Positions 51,656-61,794 of a stretch of DNA of 64,000 nucleotides are shown piece by piece. Numbering within the stretch: the stretch's first letter is position 1; each line of letters begins with the position of its first letter. A model generated the notes under the pieces. It had not been told where the DNA came from. It searched no databases and worked only from the letters and a program-made list of their open reading frames with translations. A program made the position numbers and the translations under genes. Origin of the DNA: Luteimonas saliphila (lineage in GTDB: Bacteria > Pseudomonadota > Gammaproteobacteria > Xanthomonadales > Xanthomonadaceae); assembly GCF_016774335.1 (NCBI RefSeq), contig NZ_JAETWA010000045.1:1-64000 (forward strand), read 5' to 3'.

Positions 51656-53209
51656 ATGTTCCCCAGTTCCCGCGTTCCCTGCGCAGCTCGCAAACTGCTG
51701 CTTGTCGCCGTACTCCTGTCCTGCTGCGTCGCTTCCGCCGCACATGCGCAATCCAGGCGCACGACGGCCGCGATCGAGGCGCTCAACCAGCGCATGACCG
51801 TGGCCGAGACCCGCTATCGCGAGGCCCTGGTGAAGATCGGCAACGCCGATCCCTCCGGCGTGGACGAAAGCAACGCCGCGCTGGAGGATATGGAGGACGT
51901 GCTGGTCGAGTGCGGCCGGATCAAGGGCTGCGGCACCGGCGACCTGCTGGCCAGCTTCAAGCGCCTGCTCAAGGCGCAGGCGGATGCCGCCGCCGGGGTC
52001 GCAGAGGACGGCGACGACGACGATACCCTCGTCGACGACGGCGGCGAGCTGCCCACCGGCGAGGTGCCGCAGAGCGCCAATGCCGCTTCGCTGCTGGCCG
52101 CGGAGGACCGGCGCTTCCTCGAACTGGTGCAGATGAACCCTGCGGTGCAGGCGGGCATCCGCCGCTGGCTCACCGACATGCGCGTGTCGCTGATCACCAG
52201 CCACGAGAACTACCAGTACATGCAGCACATGATGTCGCCGGCGTTCAAGCGCCGCGGCCTGCCCGAGGCGCTGTTGTTCGGGATCCTGGCCAAGGAATCG
52301 AACGGGCGCGTGCACTCGCGCTCGCGCGCCGGCGCTGCCGGCCCGCTGCAGTTCATGCCGGCGACCGGGCTGCGTTTCGGCCTCGGGCCCGACGGACGCG
52401 GTTTCGATACCCGCTACGATCCGCGCGCTTCCGCCGACGCGGCGGCGATGTACCTGGGCGAGCGATACGCCGAACTGGGCAACAACATCGAACTGTGGCT
52501 GGCCGCCTACAACGGCGGCGAGGGACGCGCACGTCGCGTCTACCGCGAGTTCGGCGGGCGCAGCTTCTGGGACCCGGACGTCTACAACGAGTTTCCGCCG
52601 GAAACCAAGGACTACGTGCCGATGGTGATCGCCGCGGCCTGGCTGTACCTGCATCCGAAGGAATACGGCTTGAGCTTCCCGCGCGTCGACGCGCGCCCGG
52701 CGACGATCCAGCTGCAGCGACCGGCCTCGATCTACGAGCTGACCATCTGTCTCGGCAACGGCGGCACCCGCGACGGCTACATGCGCGTGTTGCGCAATCT
52801 CAATCCGCAGTACGAGGCGGAAAGCTGGATTCCCGCCGGCACCCGCCTCAACGCCACCGTGCGGATGGCCGGCCTGTACGAACGCTGGTGCACGCGGGGG
52901 GCGCGCGCCGAGCTTGCCCGGGACCTCGTCAACAGCGACCCCGGCTCGGCGATCGTACGCGTCGGCAGCGTGGAGGCGGTGACCCTTCCCGATGGCAGCG
53001 TGGTCCAGCGGCCGGCGACCGCACCCGCCGTGCAGGCTCCTGCGTCCTTGCAGCCCCGGACCCACCGCGTCGCGCGCGGCGAAACCCTGGTCGCGATCGC
53101 CCAGCGCTACCAATGCGACACCAAGGTGCTCGCCGCGGCCAATGGCCTGCAGGCGCCGCGCTACCTGGTGCGGCAGGGACAGCAGCTCGAGCTCGAAGGC
53201 TGTCGCTAG
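51656..53209 (+). CDS. Membrane-bound lytic transglycosylase (MltD-like) with LysM
   Basis: Cleaves peptidoglycan glycan strands in the periplasm, forming 1,6-anhydromuramic ends. The 517-residue product has a signal peptide (LLLVAVLLSCCVASAAHAQ; a lipobox is possible but not canonical), a helical N-terminal region, the goose-lysozyme-like domain with catalytic Glu in GILAKESNGRVHSRSRAGA (about residue 213), GPLQFMPATGLRFGL, and LWLAAYNGGEGRARRV, and one C-terminal LysM domain (HRVARGETLVAIAQRYQCDT onward). I chose the ATG at 51656 directly before the signal peptide. The last 12 codons and stop lie inside the first unit of a 225-bp tandem repeat; the TAG stop is CAG in the other two units. 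Confidence 0.92.
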   Translation: MFPSSRVPCAARKLLLVAVLLSCCVASAAHAQSRRTTAAIEALNQRMTVAETRYREALVKIGNADPSGVDESNAALEDMEDVLVECGRIKGCGTGDLLASFKRLLKAQADAAAGVAEDGDDDDTLVDDGGELPTGEVPQSANAASLLAAEDRRFLELVQMNPAVQAGIRRWLTDMRVSLITSHENYQYMQHMMSPAFKRRGLPEALLFGILAKESNGRVHSRSRAGAAGPLQFMPATGLRFGLGPDGRGFDTRYDPRASADAAAMYLGERYAELGNNIELWLAAYNGGEGRARRVYREFGGRSFWDPDVYNEFPPETKDYVPMVIAAAWLYLHPKEYGLSFPRVDARPATIQLQRPASIYELTICLGNGGTRDGYMRVLRNLNPQYEAESWIPAGTRLNATVRMAGLYERWCTRGARAELARDLVNSDPGSAIVRVGSVEAVTLPDGSVVQRPATAPAVQAPASLQPRTHRVARGETLVAIAQRYQCDTKVLAAANGLQAPRYLVRQGQQLELEGCR

Positions 53210-53846
53210 CCGCGCAGGGCAGCGTCCGGCGAAGCGACGCCGCCGACCTCGTGCCTGCCACCATCCGCGTAGGAGCGCCTTCAGGCGCGACCCTGCGCGA
53301 GCCGCGCGGACCGTTCGCGCCTGAAGGCGCTCCTACGGGCAAGCGTGGCGGTCGCGTCTCAGGCAGGCCAGCGGGCCAGCGCCTGGCCCGGGCGCTGGCA
53401 GGGGCAGCAGCTCAAGCTCGAAGGCTGTCGCCAGCCGCGCAGGGCAGCGTCCGGCGAAGCGACGCCGCCGACCTCGTGCCTGCCACCATCCGCGTAGGAG
53501 CGCCTTCAGGCGCGACCCTGCGCGACCCGTCCGGACCGTTCGCGCCTGAAGGCGCTCCTACGGGCAAGCGTGGCGGTCGCGTCTCAGGCAGGCCAACGGG
53601 CCAGCGCCTGGCCCGGGCGCTGGCAGGGGCAGCAGCTCGAGCTCGAAGGCTGTCGCCAGCCGCGCAGGGCAGCGTCCGGCGAAGCGACGCCGCCGACCTC
53701 GTGCCTGCCACCATCCGCGTAGGAGCGCCTTCAGGCGCGACCCTGCGCGACCCGTCCGGACCGTTCGCGCCTGAAGGCGCTCCTACGGGCAAGCGTGGCG
53801 GTCGCGTCTCAGGCAGGCCGGCGGGCCAGCGCCTGGCCCAGGCGCA
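53172..53846. repeat. Three tandem copies of a 225-bp unit spanning a convergent gene junction
   Basis: Units: 53172-53396, 53397-53621, 53622-53846. Each holds the 3' end of the transglycosylase gene, a GTAG REP inverted repeat (53269-53336, 53494-53561, 53719-53786; arms of 22 bp beginning GTAGGAGCGCCTTCAGGC), and the 3' end of psd. The transglycosylase uses unit 1, psd uses unit 3, and unit 2 has inert copies of both ends. Units 2 and 3 share changes not in unit 1 (GACCCGTCC for GAGCCGCGC; CAG for the TAG stop), so they are closer to each other. The period is seen directly in the sequence. Confidence 0.95.
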
Positions 53847-54654
53847 CCGGCTGTTCCGGCCCCAGCGATGGCTCAAGCGCGGCGACCCCCGGGGGCAGCA
53901 GCACCACCACGGTCGAGCCGTAGTTGAACCGGGCCATCTCCTCGAACCGTTCCAGCACGATCTCCTCGCTGGTCCAGTTCTTCGTGGTGATGCGGTCGCC
54001 GTAGGCGGGAATCTCTTCGCCGCTCCATACCGTCTCCACGCCCGACACCAGCAACGCGCCCACCATCACCACCGCCATCGGCCCGAAATCGGTATCGAAA
54101 TGGCAGACCAGGCGTTCGTTGCGCGCGAACAGGCGCGGGACGCGGGCGACGGCCGCCGGGCCGACCGAGAACAATCGGCCAGGCACGTGCACGGTTTCGC
54201 GCAGTCGCCCGGTCCACGGCATGTGCACCCGGTGGTAGTCCTTCGGCGACAGGTACACGGTGGCGAACAGCCCGTTCGCGTACGGCGCGGCCGCGGCATC
54301 GTTGCCCAGCAGTTCGGCCGCGGTGAACGACCGGCCCTTGGCTTGGAAGATCCGCCCCTGCTCGATCGGTCCGCACTGGCTGACGCGGCCGTCGGCGGGC
54401 ATCAGCAGGGCGCGCGGGTCGGGATCAGGCACGCGCACGCCCGGCTTCAGCGCACGGGTGAAGAAGGCATTGAAGGTCGCGTAGGCGCGGGGATCGGATT
54501 CGGCGGCCTCGGACAGGTCGACGCCGAAGCGGCGCGTCACCGTGTCGATCAGCCACTGGCGGGTGCGTGGCGAGTCCGAATACGCGAGCGAGCGGGCCAG
54601 CGACGACAGCAGCCGGTGCGGCAGCGCGTAGGTCAGCGCGGTGATCAGGCTCAC
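53809..54654 (-). CDS. psd: Phosphatidylserine decarboxylase proenzyme
   Basis: Makes phosphatidylethanolamine from phosphatidylserine in the inner membrane. The 281-residue product is pyruvoyl-dependent: the self-cleavage site is [13 protein letters not shown] with cut between Gly and Ser (about residue 247), where E. coli has LGST. Other motifs: [15 protein letters not shown]-type [35 protein letters not shown] with catalytic His, and [13 protein letters not shown] (all family marks). The start is GTG at 54654, overlapping the sco stop (GTGA). Its 3' end lies in the third unit of the 225-bp array. Confidence 0.96.
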   Translation of the reverse strand: MSLITALTYALPHRLLSSLARSLAYSDSPRTRQWLIDTVTRRFGVDLSEAAESDPRAYATFNAFFTRALKPGVRVPDPDPRALLMPADGRVSQCGPIEQGRIFQAKGRSFTAAELLGNDAAAAPYANGLFATVYLSPKDYHRVHMPWTGRLRETVHVPGRLFSVGPAAVARVPRLFARNERLVCHFDTDFGPMAVVMVGALLVSGVETVWSGEEIPAYGDRITTKNWTSEEIVLERFEEMARFNYGSTVVVLLPPGVAALEPSLGPEQPVRLGQALARRPA

Positions 54655-55328
54655 GGTCGCGGGGTCCGGGTGAGGATGGCGAGATCGGCGGCGATCGCGG
54701 CCGGATCGTCCACCGCGCTGCCCGTGACCACGCCGGCCATGCGGCCCTGGGGGTCGAGCACCGCCATCGAAGCGCTGTGGTCGATCGAATACTGGTCGGC
54801 GGGCGCGCCCTCCGCAGCCGGCACCTTGGCGAACACCATCGACAGGGAACGGGCGAAGGTTTCCAGCGCCGGGATGTCGGCGGTCGCGGCCAGGGTGTCG
54901 CGATGGAAGGCGTGCGCGTATTCGCCGATGCGGTCGGGCGTGTCGCGCTCGGGATCGACCGAGACGAACAGCACGCGCGGGCGGGTCGACTCCGGCAGCG
55001 CCTCCCACTGCTTCTGCGCCTGGGCCAGTTGCGCCAGCGTCATCGGGCACACGTCAGGGCAGAAGGTGAAGCCGATGAACACCAGGGTCCAGTGGCCGTG
55101 GAGTTCGCCCGGCACCAGTTGCGTGCCGTCGGATTGCTGCAGTGCGAACCCCGGCAGCTCGCGCGGCTGCGGGAACAGCTTCACCGCCTGCAGGCTCGGC
55201 TGCGGCGTCGCCGGTCCGGAGAAGAAGTGGCGGGAGGCCAGCAGGCCCAGCCCGGCGAACAGGGCGACCAGCAGCACGATGATGACGGTGCGGTTGAACA
55301 TTCGGGATTCCGCTCGAGGTGCGTCCAT
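54651..55328 (-). CDS. SCO family copper chaperone/thioredoxin-like protein
   Basis: Membrane-anchored thioredoxin-fold protein that helps deliver copper to cytochrome c oxidase (CuA site) or controls thiols there. The N-terminus has one membrane helix ([20 protein letters not shown]). The periplasmic domain has the copper-binding [18 protein letters not shown] (CxxxC), [19 protein letters not shown], and the distal His in [17 protein letters not shown], so all three ligands are present. The start at 55328 (M-D-A-P-R-A) follows GGGGG; MFNRTV at 55301 is an alternative. No oxidase genes are nearby. It is coupled to psd by a 4-nt overlap. TATAGC upstream may be its -10. Confidence 0.93.
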   Translation of the reverse strand: MDAPRAESRMFNRTVIIVLLVALFAGLGLLASRHFFSGPATPQPSLQAVKLFPQPRELPGFALQQSDGTQLVPGELHGHWTLVFIGFTFCPDVCPMTLAQLAQAQKQWEALPESTRPRVLFVSVDPERDTPDRIGEYAHAFHRDTLAATADIPALETFARSLSMVFAKVPAAEGAPADQYSIDHSASMAVLDPQGRMAGVVTGSAVDDPAAIAADLAILTRTPRP

Positions 55329-55517
55329 GATACCCCCGCCATCGCTATACTCGGCGGTCCGCTCGCGCGCGTAGGCGGCGGACGGGTATTCCGCGCGGCC
55401 TGGATCCGGTTGCGCGGGAGCTGGCGAGGCGCCCGATGTCGGAGCATGCGGGGCCTGGGCGGCGGCCCCCCGTGTCACCGTATCCGATCGCCCCGTCCCT
55501 TTCCCAAGATCCACGCC

Positions 55518-56477
55518 ATGACCGACGAACTGCAGACGATCATCGACCTGATCCGCTACGGCGCCAGCCGCTTCCAGGCGGCCGGGCTGACGTTCGGGCA
55601 CAGCTACGACAACGCGCTCGACGAGGCCACCCAGCTCACCCTGCATGCGCTGCACCTGCCGCACGACCTCGGCCCGGCCTACGGCAACGCCCGCGTCACC
55701 CTGGCGGAAAAGGAAGACGTGCTGGCCCTGTTCCTGCGCCGGATCGAGGAGCGGGTGCCGGCGGCGTACCTCACCGGCGAGGCCTGGTTCGCCGGCTTGA
55801 GTTTCAGGAGCGATTCGCGCGCGCTCGTGCCGCGTTCGCCGATCGCCGAACTCATCGACGCGGGTTTCGAACCCTGGCTCGGCGGGCGCGAGGTGCGTCG
55901 CGCGCTGGATCTGTGCACCGGCTCGGGCTGCATCGCGATCGCGATGGCGCACTACCATCCCGACTGGCACGTGGACGGCGCCGACATCAGCGACGACGCG
56001 CTGGCGCTGGCGCGCGAGAACGAGCAGCGGCTGCAGTCGCGCAACACCCGCTTCGTGAAATCCGACCTGTTCGACAACCTGCAGGGCGAGCACTACGACC
56101 TGATCGTCAGCAATCCGCCCTACGTCACCAACGCCGAGACCGACGCGTTGCCGAGGGAATACGCGCACGAGCCCGAGCTCGGCCTGCGCGCCGGGGACGA
56201 CGGCCTGGACATCGTGCTGCGCATGCTCCGCGACGCGCCGCTGCACCTCACCGAGGACGGCCTGCTGATCTGCGAGGTGGGCGAGGCCGAGCGCGCCCTG
56301 ACCGCGCTGCTGCCGGAACTGCCGCTGGTGTGGGTCGAGTTCAAGGTCGGGCAGATGGGCGTGTTCGTGGTCGAGCGCCACGACCTGGTCACCCACAACG
56401 CGCGGATCCGCGCGCTCGCCGATGCGCGCGAGGGCGCTGCGAAGCCGGCGCAGGCCGCGGCTGGCGGCCTGTTCTGA
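55518..56477 (+). CDS. prmB: Ribosomal protein uL3 glutamine methyltransferase
   Basis: SAM-dependent N5-methylation of a Gln in ribosomal protein L3. The 319-residue product has an N-terminal helical domain ([20 protein letters not shown]), the SAM-binding [20 protein letters not shown] (GxGxG-like), and the NPPY catalytic motif in [20 protein letters not shown] near residue 199. [26 protein letters not shown] (here abbreviated) distinguishes PrmB from PrmC. prmB next to aroC is a conserved order in gammaproteobacteria. The ATG at 55518 fits the family N-terminus. Confidence 0.96.
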   Translation: MTDELQTIIDLIRYGASRFQAAGLTFGHSYDNALDEATQLTLHALHLPHDLGPAYGNARVTLAEKEDVLALFLRRIEERVPAAYLTGEAWFAGLSFRSDSRALVPRSPIAELIDAGFEPWLGGREVRRALDLCTGSGCIAIAMAHYHPDWHVDGADISDDALALARENEQRLQSRNTRFVKSDLFDNLQGEHYDLIVSNPPYVTNAETDALPREYAHEPELGLRAGDDGLDIVLRMLRDAPLHLTEDGLLICEVGEAERALTALLPELPLVWVEFKVGQMGVFVVERHDLVTHNARIRALADAREGAAKPAQAAAGGLF

Positions 56478-56487
56478 GCGGGATGGA

Positions 56488-57573
56488 ATGAACACCTTCG
56501 GCCACCTGTTTCGCGTCACCACCTTCGGCGAATCGCACGGGCCGGCGATCGGCTGCGTGATCGACGGTTGCCCGCCCGGGATCGCGATCTGCGCGGAGGA
56601 GTTCGCCCGCGACCTCGACCGCCGCGCGACCGGCAAGACCCGCCATACCTCGGCGCGGCGCGAGGCCGACGAGGTCGAGATCCTCAGCGGGGTGTACGAA
56701 GGCCTCACCACCGGCACCCCGATCGCGCTGCTGGTGCGCAACACCGACCAGCGCAGCAAGGACTACGGCACCATCGCGCGCCAGTTCCGCCCGGGCCACG
56801 CCGACTACGCGTACTGGCACAAGTACGGCCTGCGCGACCCGCGCGGCGGCGGGCGTTCGTCCGCGCGCGAGACCACGATGCGCGTGGCCGCGGCGGTGAT
56901 CGCGAAGAAGTGGTTGGCCCAACGCCACGGCGTGACCGTGCGTGGCTGCATGACGCAGATCGGCGACGTGGTGCCGCGTGGACACGACTGGTCGGTGGTC
57001 GAGGACAATCCGTTCTTCTGGCCTTGCGCCGCGCAGGTGCCCGAACTGGAAAGCTACATGGACGCGCTGCGCAAGTCCGGCGATTCGGTGGGCGCGAAGC
57101 TCGTCGCGGTCGCCGACGGCGTGCCGCCGGGCTGGGGCGAGCCGGTCTACGGCAAGCTCGACGGTGAACTGGCGGCGGCGATGATGTCGATCAACGCGGT
57201 CAAGGGCGTGGAGATCGGCGACGGCTTCGCCTCGGTCGCGCAGAAGGGCACGCAGCATCGCGACGTGATGACGCCTGGCGGCTTCCTGTCCAACCATGCC
57301 GGCGGCGTGCTCGGCGGCATCAGCACCGGGCAGCAGGTGCTGGTGTCGGTCGCGTTCAAGCCGACTTCGAGCCTGCGCCTGGCGGTCGAGGGCGTGGACG
57401 TGGACGGCAACGTCGTCGACATCGTCACCACAGGCCGCCACGATCCCTGCGTCGGCATCCGCGCCACGCCGATCTGCGAGGCGATGCTGGCGCTGGTGCT
57501 GATGGACCAGGCGCTGCGCCATCGCGCGCAGTGCGGCGACGTGGGCGCCGTGTCGCCGCGCATCCCGGGGTGA
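56488..57573 (+). CDS. aroC: Chorismate synthase
   Basis: Last step of the shikimate pathway: reduced-FMN-dependent conversion of EPSP to chorismate. The 361-residue product carries [20 protein letters not shown] (in parts), [20 protein letters not shown]-type region, [19 protein letters not shown], and [20 protein letters not shown] (in parts), the standard family blocks. The ATG is 10 bp after the prmB stop with GGGATGGA between. A 121-bp gap follows before the dehydrogenase gene. Confidence 0.97.
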   Translation: MNTFGHLFRVTTFGESHGPAIGCVIDGCPPGIAICAEEFARDLDRRATGKTRHTSARREADEVEILSGVYEGLTTGTPIALLVRNTDQRSKDYGTIARQFRPGHADYAYWHKYGLRDPRGGGRSSARETTMRVAAAVIAKKWLAQRHGVTVRGCMTQIGDVVPRGHDWSVVEDNPFFWPCAAQVPELESYMDALRKSGDSVGAKLVAVADGVPPGWGEPVYGKLDGELAAAMMSINAVKGVEIGDGFASVAQKGTQHRDVMTPGGFLSNHAGGVLGGISTGQQVLVSVAFKPTSSLRLAVEGVDVDGNVVDIVTTGRHDPCVGIRATPICEAMLALVLMDQALRHRAQCGDVGAVSPRIPG

Positions 57574-57694
57574 ACCGGGGGGCGCCACGCGCCGGGGTGG
57601 CGAGCGTGCCGCGCCGGCACCCTGAAGACGATCGCGTGGCCGCTCGCGGCACAGCCCGGGTAGCGGCGCATGCACGCCTTGGAGACAGGCCGTG

Positions 57695-58723
57695 ATGCCG
57701 GCGCCATCCGCCGCATCGCGTCCGCGCGTCTGGGTTTCGCAGCCGCTGTTCGACGACATCGTCGCCCGCCTGGGTGAGCACTTCCAGGTCGATGCCACCG
57801 CGCAGGTGACCGCCTGGTCGCCCGCGCAGGTCGCGGCGAAGCTGCGCGGCTGCGACGGCGCGGTGGTCACGCTCAACGAACGCATCGGTGCCGACGAGAT
57901 CTCCCGGGCGTCCTCGCTGCGCGCCGTCGCCAACGTCGGCGTGGGCTACGACAACCTCGACGTCGCCGCGCTGCGCGCGCGCGGCATCGTCGCCAGCAAC
58001 ACGCCAGACGTGCTCACCGAAACCACCGCCGACATGGGCTTCGCGCTGCTGATGGCCGCCGCGCGCCGCATCACCGAGGGCGAACGCTGGCTGCGCGCCG
58101 GGCACTGGACGCAGTGGTCGTTCGACACCCTGCTGGGCGGCGACGTGCACGGCAGCACCCTGGGCATCCTCGGCATGGGCCGGATCGGGCAGGGCATCGC
58201 CCGGCGCGGCGCGCACGGCTTCGGCATGCGGGTGCTGTACCACAACCGCAGCCGGCTGCCGGAACGTATCGAACGCAACAGTCGTGCCGTTTGGGTGGAC
58301 TTCGATACACTGCTGCGCGAATCGGACCACCTGGTGCTGGTGCTGCCGTATTCGCCCGCCACCCGCCACATCATCGATTCCGCCGCCCTCGCGAAGATGA
58401 AACCGACCGCGACGCTGACCAACATCGCCCGCGGCGGCCTGATCGACGAGGCCGCGCTCGCCGACGCGCTCGCCTCCGGACGGCTCGCATCGGCGGCTTT
58501 GGACGTGTTCGAGGGCGAACCCGCCGTCGATCCCCGGCTGCTCGCGCTGGACAACGTGGTGCTCACGCCGCACGTGGGCAGCGCCAGCCTGGCCACCCGC
58601 CGCGCGATGGCCACGCTGGCCGTCGACAACCTGGTGGCCGCGCTCGGTCACGGCCCGCGTGCCGGCCACCCGCCGACCCCGATCGCCGGCACGATTCCCG
58701 GGAAAGACACCGCGAAACGGTAG
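57695..58723 (+). CDS. D-isomer-specific 2-hydroxyacid dehydrogenase
   Basis: NAD(P)-dependent dehydrogenase of 342 residues, probably a glyoxylate/hydroxypyruvate reductase. The Rossmann loop is LGILGMGRIGQGIARRGAHG (near residue 160), the catalytic Arg is in LTNIARGGLIDEAAL, the Glu in DVFEGEPAVDPRL, and the His in VVLTPHVGSAS. The substrate-loop VANVGVGYDNLDV is like GhrB. It begins at ATG 57695 with GGAGA upstream (a GTG three bases earlier is also possible). It lies between aroC and asd as in other xanthomonads; PdxB or SerA identity is unlikely because length and C-terminus differ. Confidence 0.9.
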   Translation: MPAPSAASRPRVWVSQPLFDDIVARLGEHFQVDATAQVTAWSPAQVAAKLRGCDGAVVTLNERIGADEISRASSLRAVANVGVGYDNLDVAALRARGIVASNTPDVLTETTADMGFALLMAAARRITEGERWLRAGHWTQWSFDTLLGGDVHGSTLGILGMGRIGQGIARRGAHGFGMRVLYHNRSRLPERIERNSRAVWVDFDTLLRESDHLVLVLPYSPATRHIIDSAALAKMKPTATLTNIARGGLIDEAALADALASGRLASAALDVFEGEPAVDPRLLALDNVVLTPHVGSASLATRRAMATLAVDNLVAALGHGPRAGHPPTPIAGTIPGKDTAKR

Positions 58724-58847
58724 GGGAGCCGTCGCCGCCATCCGCGCGGGTTCCCCCGAACACAGCGAAGGCGCGCGCGCCTTGTCCGTTCCCGATCGTC
58801 CTTTCCACCGTTTTTCCTTCCCATCCGTTTTCCCCGGACTCCCCGTC

Positions 58848-59876
58848 ATGAACAACCCGCAGAACCGCCGCTTCAACGTCGCCGTCGTCGGTGCCACCGG
58901 CGCCGTCGGCGAAGTGATGCTCTCGATCCTCGCCGAGCGCGATTTCCCGGTCGGCAAGCTCGTTCCGCTCGCCTCCGAACGCTCCGCCGGCAGTACCATC
59001 GAGTACCGCGGCGACGACTACCTCGTGCAGGACCTCGCCGGCTTCGACCCGACCGGCATCGACATCGCCCTGTTCTCGGCCGGCGGCGACACCTCGAAGG
59101 AATACGCGCCGAAGTTCGCCGCCGCCGGCGCCGTGGTGATCGACAACTCCTCGGCCTTCCGCTACGACGACGACGTGCCGCTGGTGGTGAGCGAGGTCAA
59201 TCCCGAGCAGGTGAAGCAGCGCCCGCGCGGCATCATCGCCAACCCCAACTGCTCGACCATGCAGATGCTGGTGGCGCTGGCGCCGCTGCACCGCAGGTAC
59301 GGCATCGAGCGCATCAACGTGGCGACCTACCAGTCGGTGTCGGGCGCCGGCCGCAGCGCGATGGAGGAGCTGGGCAAGCAGACCGCGCAGTTGCTGGGCT
59401 TCGGCGACATCGACCCGCAGAAGTTCCCGGTGCAGATCGCCTTCAACCTGATCCCGCACATCGACGCCTTCCTCGACAACGGCTATACCAAGGAAGAGAT
59501 GAAGCTGGTCTGGGAAACGCGCAAGATCCTCGGCGACGAATCGATCCAGGTGAATCCGACCGCGGTACGGGTGCCGGTGTTCTACGGGCATTCGGAAGCG
59601 GTGGCGATCGAGACGCGGGAGAAGGTGACGCCGGAAGCGGCGCGGGAGCTGCTGGCGGCTTCGCCGGGCGTGGAAGTGGTCGACGAGCGCGAGCCGGGCG
59701 GCTACCCGACGCCCGTGACCCATGCGTCCGGCAAGGATGCGGTGTTCGTCGGGCGCATCCGCGAGGACCTCTCCCATCCGCGCGGCCTGAACCTGTGGAT
59801 CGTCTCCGACAACATCCGCAAGGGCGCCGCGCTCAACGCGGTGCAACTCGCCGAACTGGTCGCCGCGGAAGGCTGA
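58848..59876 (+). CDS. asd: Aspartate-semialdehyde dehydrogenase
   Basis: Reduces aspartyl phosphate to aspartate semialdehyde for lysine, methionine, threonine and cell-wall diaminopimelate. The 342-residue product has the NADP loop VAVVGATGAVGEVMLSILAE, the catalytic Cys in IIANPNCSTMQMLVAL (about residue 135), the Gln in YQSVSGAGRSAMEEL, and the His in VFYGHSEAVAIET. It belongs to the shorter class shared with Pseudomonas Asd2. The leader before the ATG is strongly pyrimidine-rich with no ribosome-binding site. fimV and truA follow, a conserved order. Confidence 0.97.
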   Translation: MNNPQNRRFNVAVVGATGAVGEVMLSILAERDFPVGKLVPLASERSAGSTIEYRGDDYLVQDLAGFDPTGIDIALFSAGGDTSKEYAPKFAAAGAVVIDNSSAFRYDDDVPLVVSEVNPEQVKQRPRGIIANPNCSTMQMLVALAPLHRRYGIERINVATYQSVSGAGRSAMEELGKQTAQLLGFGDIDPQKFPVQIAFNLIPHIDAFLDNGYTKEEMKLVWETRKILGDESIQVNPTAVRVPVFYGHSEAVAIETREKVTPEAARELLAASPGVEVVDEREPGGYPTPVTHASGKDAVFVGRIREDLSHPRGLNLWIVSDNIRKGAALNAVQLAELVAAEG

Positions 59877-59880
59877 AACA

Positions 59881-59910
59881 TTGCCTAATCCGCGCCGGGG
59901 CGGCTAGAGT
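59881..59910 (+). promoter_or_regulatory. Promoter of fimV, predicted leaderless
   Basis: TTGCCT (59881-59886) and TAGAGT (59905-59910) are separated by 18 bp. The ATG begins seven bases after the -10, so transcription should start at or next to it. This is the most complete -35/-10 pair among the leaderless candidates in the window. Confidence 0.6.
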
Positions 59911-59917
59911 CGCGGCC

Positions 59918-61789
59918 ATGCAGACGCCGCGACGCACCAAACCGACAGCACGCGGCAGGTCCTGGGCGCTCGCCTTCGGCCTGCTGCTGGCCCTGCTCGC
60001 CTGGCCGGTGTTCGCGCTGGGCCTGGGGCAGATCGAGGTCAAGTCGCGCGCTGGCGAGCCTCTGCTGGCGGAGATCCCGATCATTTCCGCCGACCCCTCG
60101 GAGCTGGAGAACCTGCAGGCGCGACTGGCCTCGCCGGATACCTTCCGCCGGATCGGGCTGGAGCCGCCCACCGGCCTGGTCTCGGGCCTGCGCTTCGCGG
60201 TCGCGCTGGATGCGCAGGGCCGGCCGGTGATCCGCATCACCAGCGACGTGCCGGTGCAGCAGCCGATGCTGACCTTCCTGGTCGAGGTCGACTGGGGGCA
60301 GGGCCGGCTGGTGCGCGAATACTCGGCGCTCGTCGACACGCCGCAGACGGTGGCCGCGCCGGCGCAGCCCCCGATCCAGGCCCCGCAGGCGGCGCCGTCG
60401 AACGTGATCGCGCGTCCGGCGGAAGTCGCAACGACCGAGCCGCGTCCCGCTGCCGATGCGGCGAGCGAGGAACCCGCCGCAGCCGAGCCGGACGAGACGC
60501 AGGCCGTCGCCGCCGAGGCGCCGCCGCCCGCACCGGTGCCGCCGCCAGCCGCCACACCACCCGCAGCCGTTTCCGGCGTGCCGGGCGAATACGGGCCGGT
60601 GCAGCGTGGACGGACGCTGGGCGAAATCGCCGCCTCGCTCTCGACCGGCAGCGGCCACAGCCTCAACCAGGTGATGCTGGCGCTGCTGCGCGCCAATCCC
60701 GAAGCCTTCATCGGTGGCAACGTCAACCTGGTCAGGCAGGGCGCCGTGCTGCGCGTGCCGCCGAGCGATACCTGGTCCGATACCAGCATCGCCGAAGCCA
60801 ATGCGATGGTCCGCGAGCATGTCAGCCGCTGGCGCGAAATGCGCAGGCCGGTGGTACAGCCGGAGGCCGTGGCCGAAGCGGGCGGCGAGGGGGCGGCGCC
60901 TACGACCGGGGAGCGTGCGCCGGCCGCAACAACGCAAGGCGCTGGCCGGGTCGCCGAGGCGCGGCTGGAGATCGTGCCGCCGTCGTCGGGCGGTGGCCAG
61001 GACGCGGGAACACGAACCGGCACCGCCGCCGGGGGCGAGGGCGACATGCTGCAGCAACAGGAACTGGTCCAGACCCGGGAAACCCTCGCCGCGCGCGATG
61101 CCGAGGTGCAGGAACTGAAAACGCGCCTGGCCGAACTGGAGCAGTTGCAGCAACAACAACAGCAACTGATCCAGATGAAGGACAGCGAGCTCGCTGCCGC
61201 GCAGCAGCGGCTGGCGCAAAGCAACGCCGAGCCCGCCGCCACGACGACGCAGGCAGAGTCCGGGACGCCTCCAGCTCAGGCCGGCGCCGGGCTGCCGTGG
61301 CTGTGGATCGGTATGGGCCTGGTCGCGGCGGCGTTGCTGGTCGCCTGGCTGGTCTCGCGCCGCAAGGGCCAGGCACGCGAGCGCAAGCCGAGCTACGGGT
61401 TCGCTTCGGCGGCCAGCAAGCCACCGGTGAAGTCGGAGACGGCGGTGCCGGTCGCCGTGCCCGCACCGGAGCCCGAACCCGAACCCGAACCGATGGTCGC
61501 GGCTGCGCCGGCACCCGGAGACCTGGGCTCCACCACCTGGCAGGCGGCTCCTGCCGCGGCCACCGGCACTTCGCCCACCTGGCACGCCGCGGGAGACGAA
61601 GGCGCGCGGGGCGCAGCGGTGGCGCCACTCAATCCTGCGCCCGCCGGCCAGGAACGCATCGAACTGGCGCGCGCCTACATCGATCTCGGCGATACCGACA
61701 CGGCGCGCAGCCTGCTGCAGGAAGTCGCCGACTTCGGCGATGCCGGTGCCCGCGGCGAAGCCCAGCGGTTGTTGCGCGAACTGGTCTGA
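59918..61789 (+). CDS. fimV: FimV/HubP-type polar peptidoglycan-binding membrane protein
   Basis: A 623-residue cell-pole organiser needed for type IV pilus function in Pseudomonas and Xanthomonas relatives. After a signal-like segment ([20 protein letters not shown]) comes the conserved FimV domain [20 protein letters not shown] (residues about 25-140), then a LysM-like region ([35 protein letters not shown]), a coiled coil with a Gln run ([20 protein letters not shown]), one transmembrane helix ([20 protein letters not shown]), an acidic/proline-rich cytoplasmic part with Glu-Pro repeats, and the C-terminal FimV motif ([20 protein letters not shown]). It is shorter than P. aeruginosa FimV (about 920). 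It lacks a ribosome-binding site; leaderless start predicted. Confidence 0.93.
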   Translation: MQTPRRTKPTARGRSWALAFGLLLALLAWPVFALGLGQIEVKSRAGEPLLAEIPIISADPSELENLQARLASPDTFRRIGLEPPTGLVSGLRFAVALDAQGRPVIRITSDVPVQQPMLTFLVEVDWGQGRLVREYSALVDTPQTVAAPAQPPIQAPQAAPSNVIARPAEVATTEPRPAADAASEEPAAAEPDETQAVAAEAPPPAPVPPPAATPPAAVSGVPGEYGPVQRGRTLGEIAASLSTGSGHSLNQVMLALLRANPEAFIGGNVNLVRQGAVLRVPPSDTWSDTSIAEANAMVREHVSRWREMRRPVVQPEAVAEAGGEGAAPTTGERAPAATTQGAGRVAEARLEIVPPSSGGGQDAGTRTGTAAGGEGDMLQQQELVQTRETLAARDAEVQELKTRLAELEQLQQQQQQLIQMKDSELAAAQQRLAQSNAEPAATTTQAESGTPPAQAGAGLPWLWIGMGLVAAALLVAWLVSRRKGQARERKPSYGFASAASKPPVKSETAVPVAVPAPEPEPEPEPMVAAAPAPGDLGSTTWQAAPAAATGTSPTWHAAGDEGARGAAVAPLNPAPAGQERIELARAYIDLGDTDTARSLLQEVADFGDAGARGEAQRLLRELV

Positions 61790-61794
61790 GCGGT

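Noticed and set aside
53172-53846. CRISPR-like array
   Set aside because: Units are 225 bp, contiguous without spacers, and include gene ends; there are no cas genes.
50032-55374. An open frame of 1780 codons on the plus strand
   Set aside because: It runs antisense through the HerA-like gene, in another frame through the transglycosylase, and across the tandem repeat. The length comes from GC-rich codons and a repeat period divisible by three; no protein family is visible.
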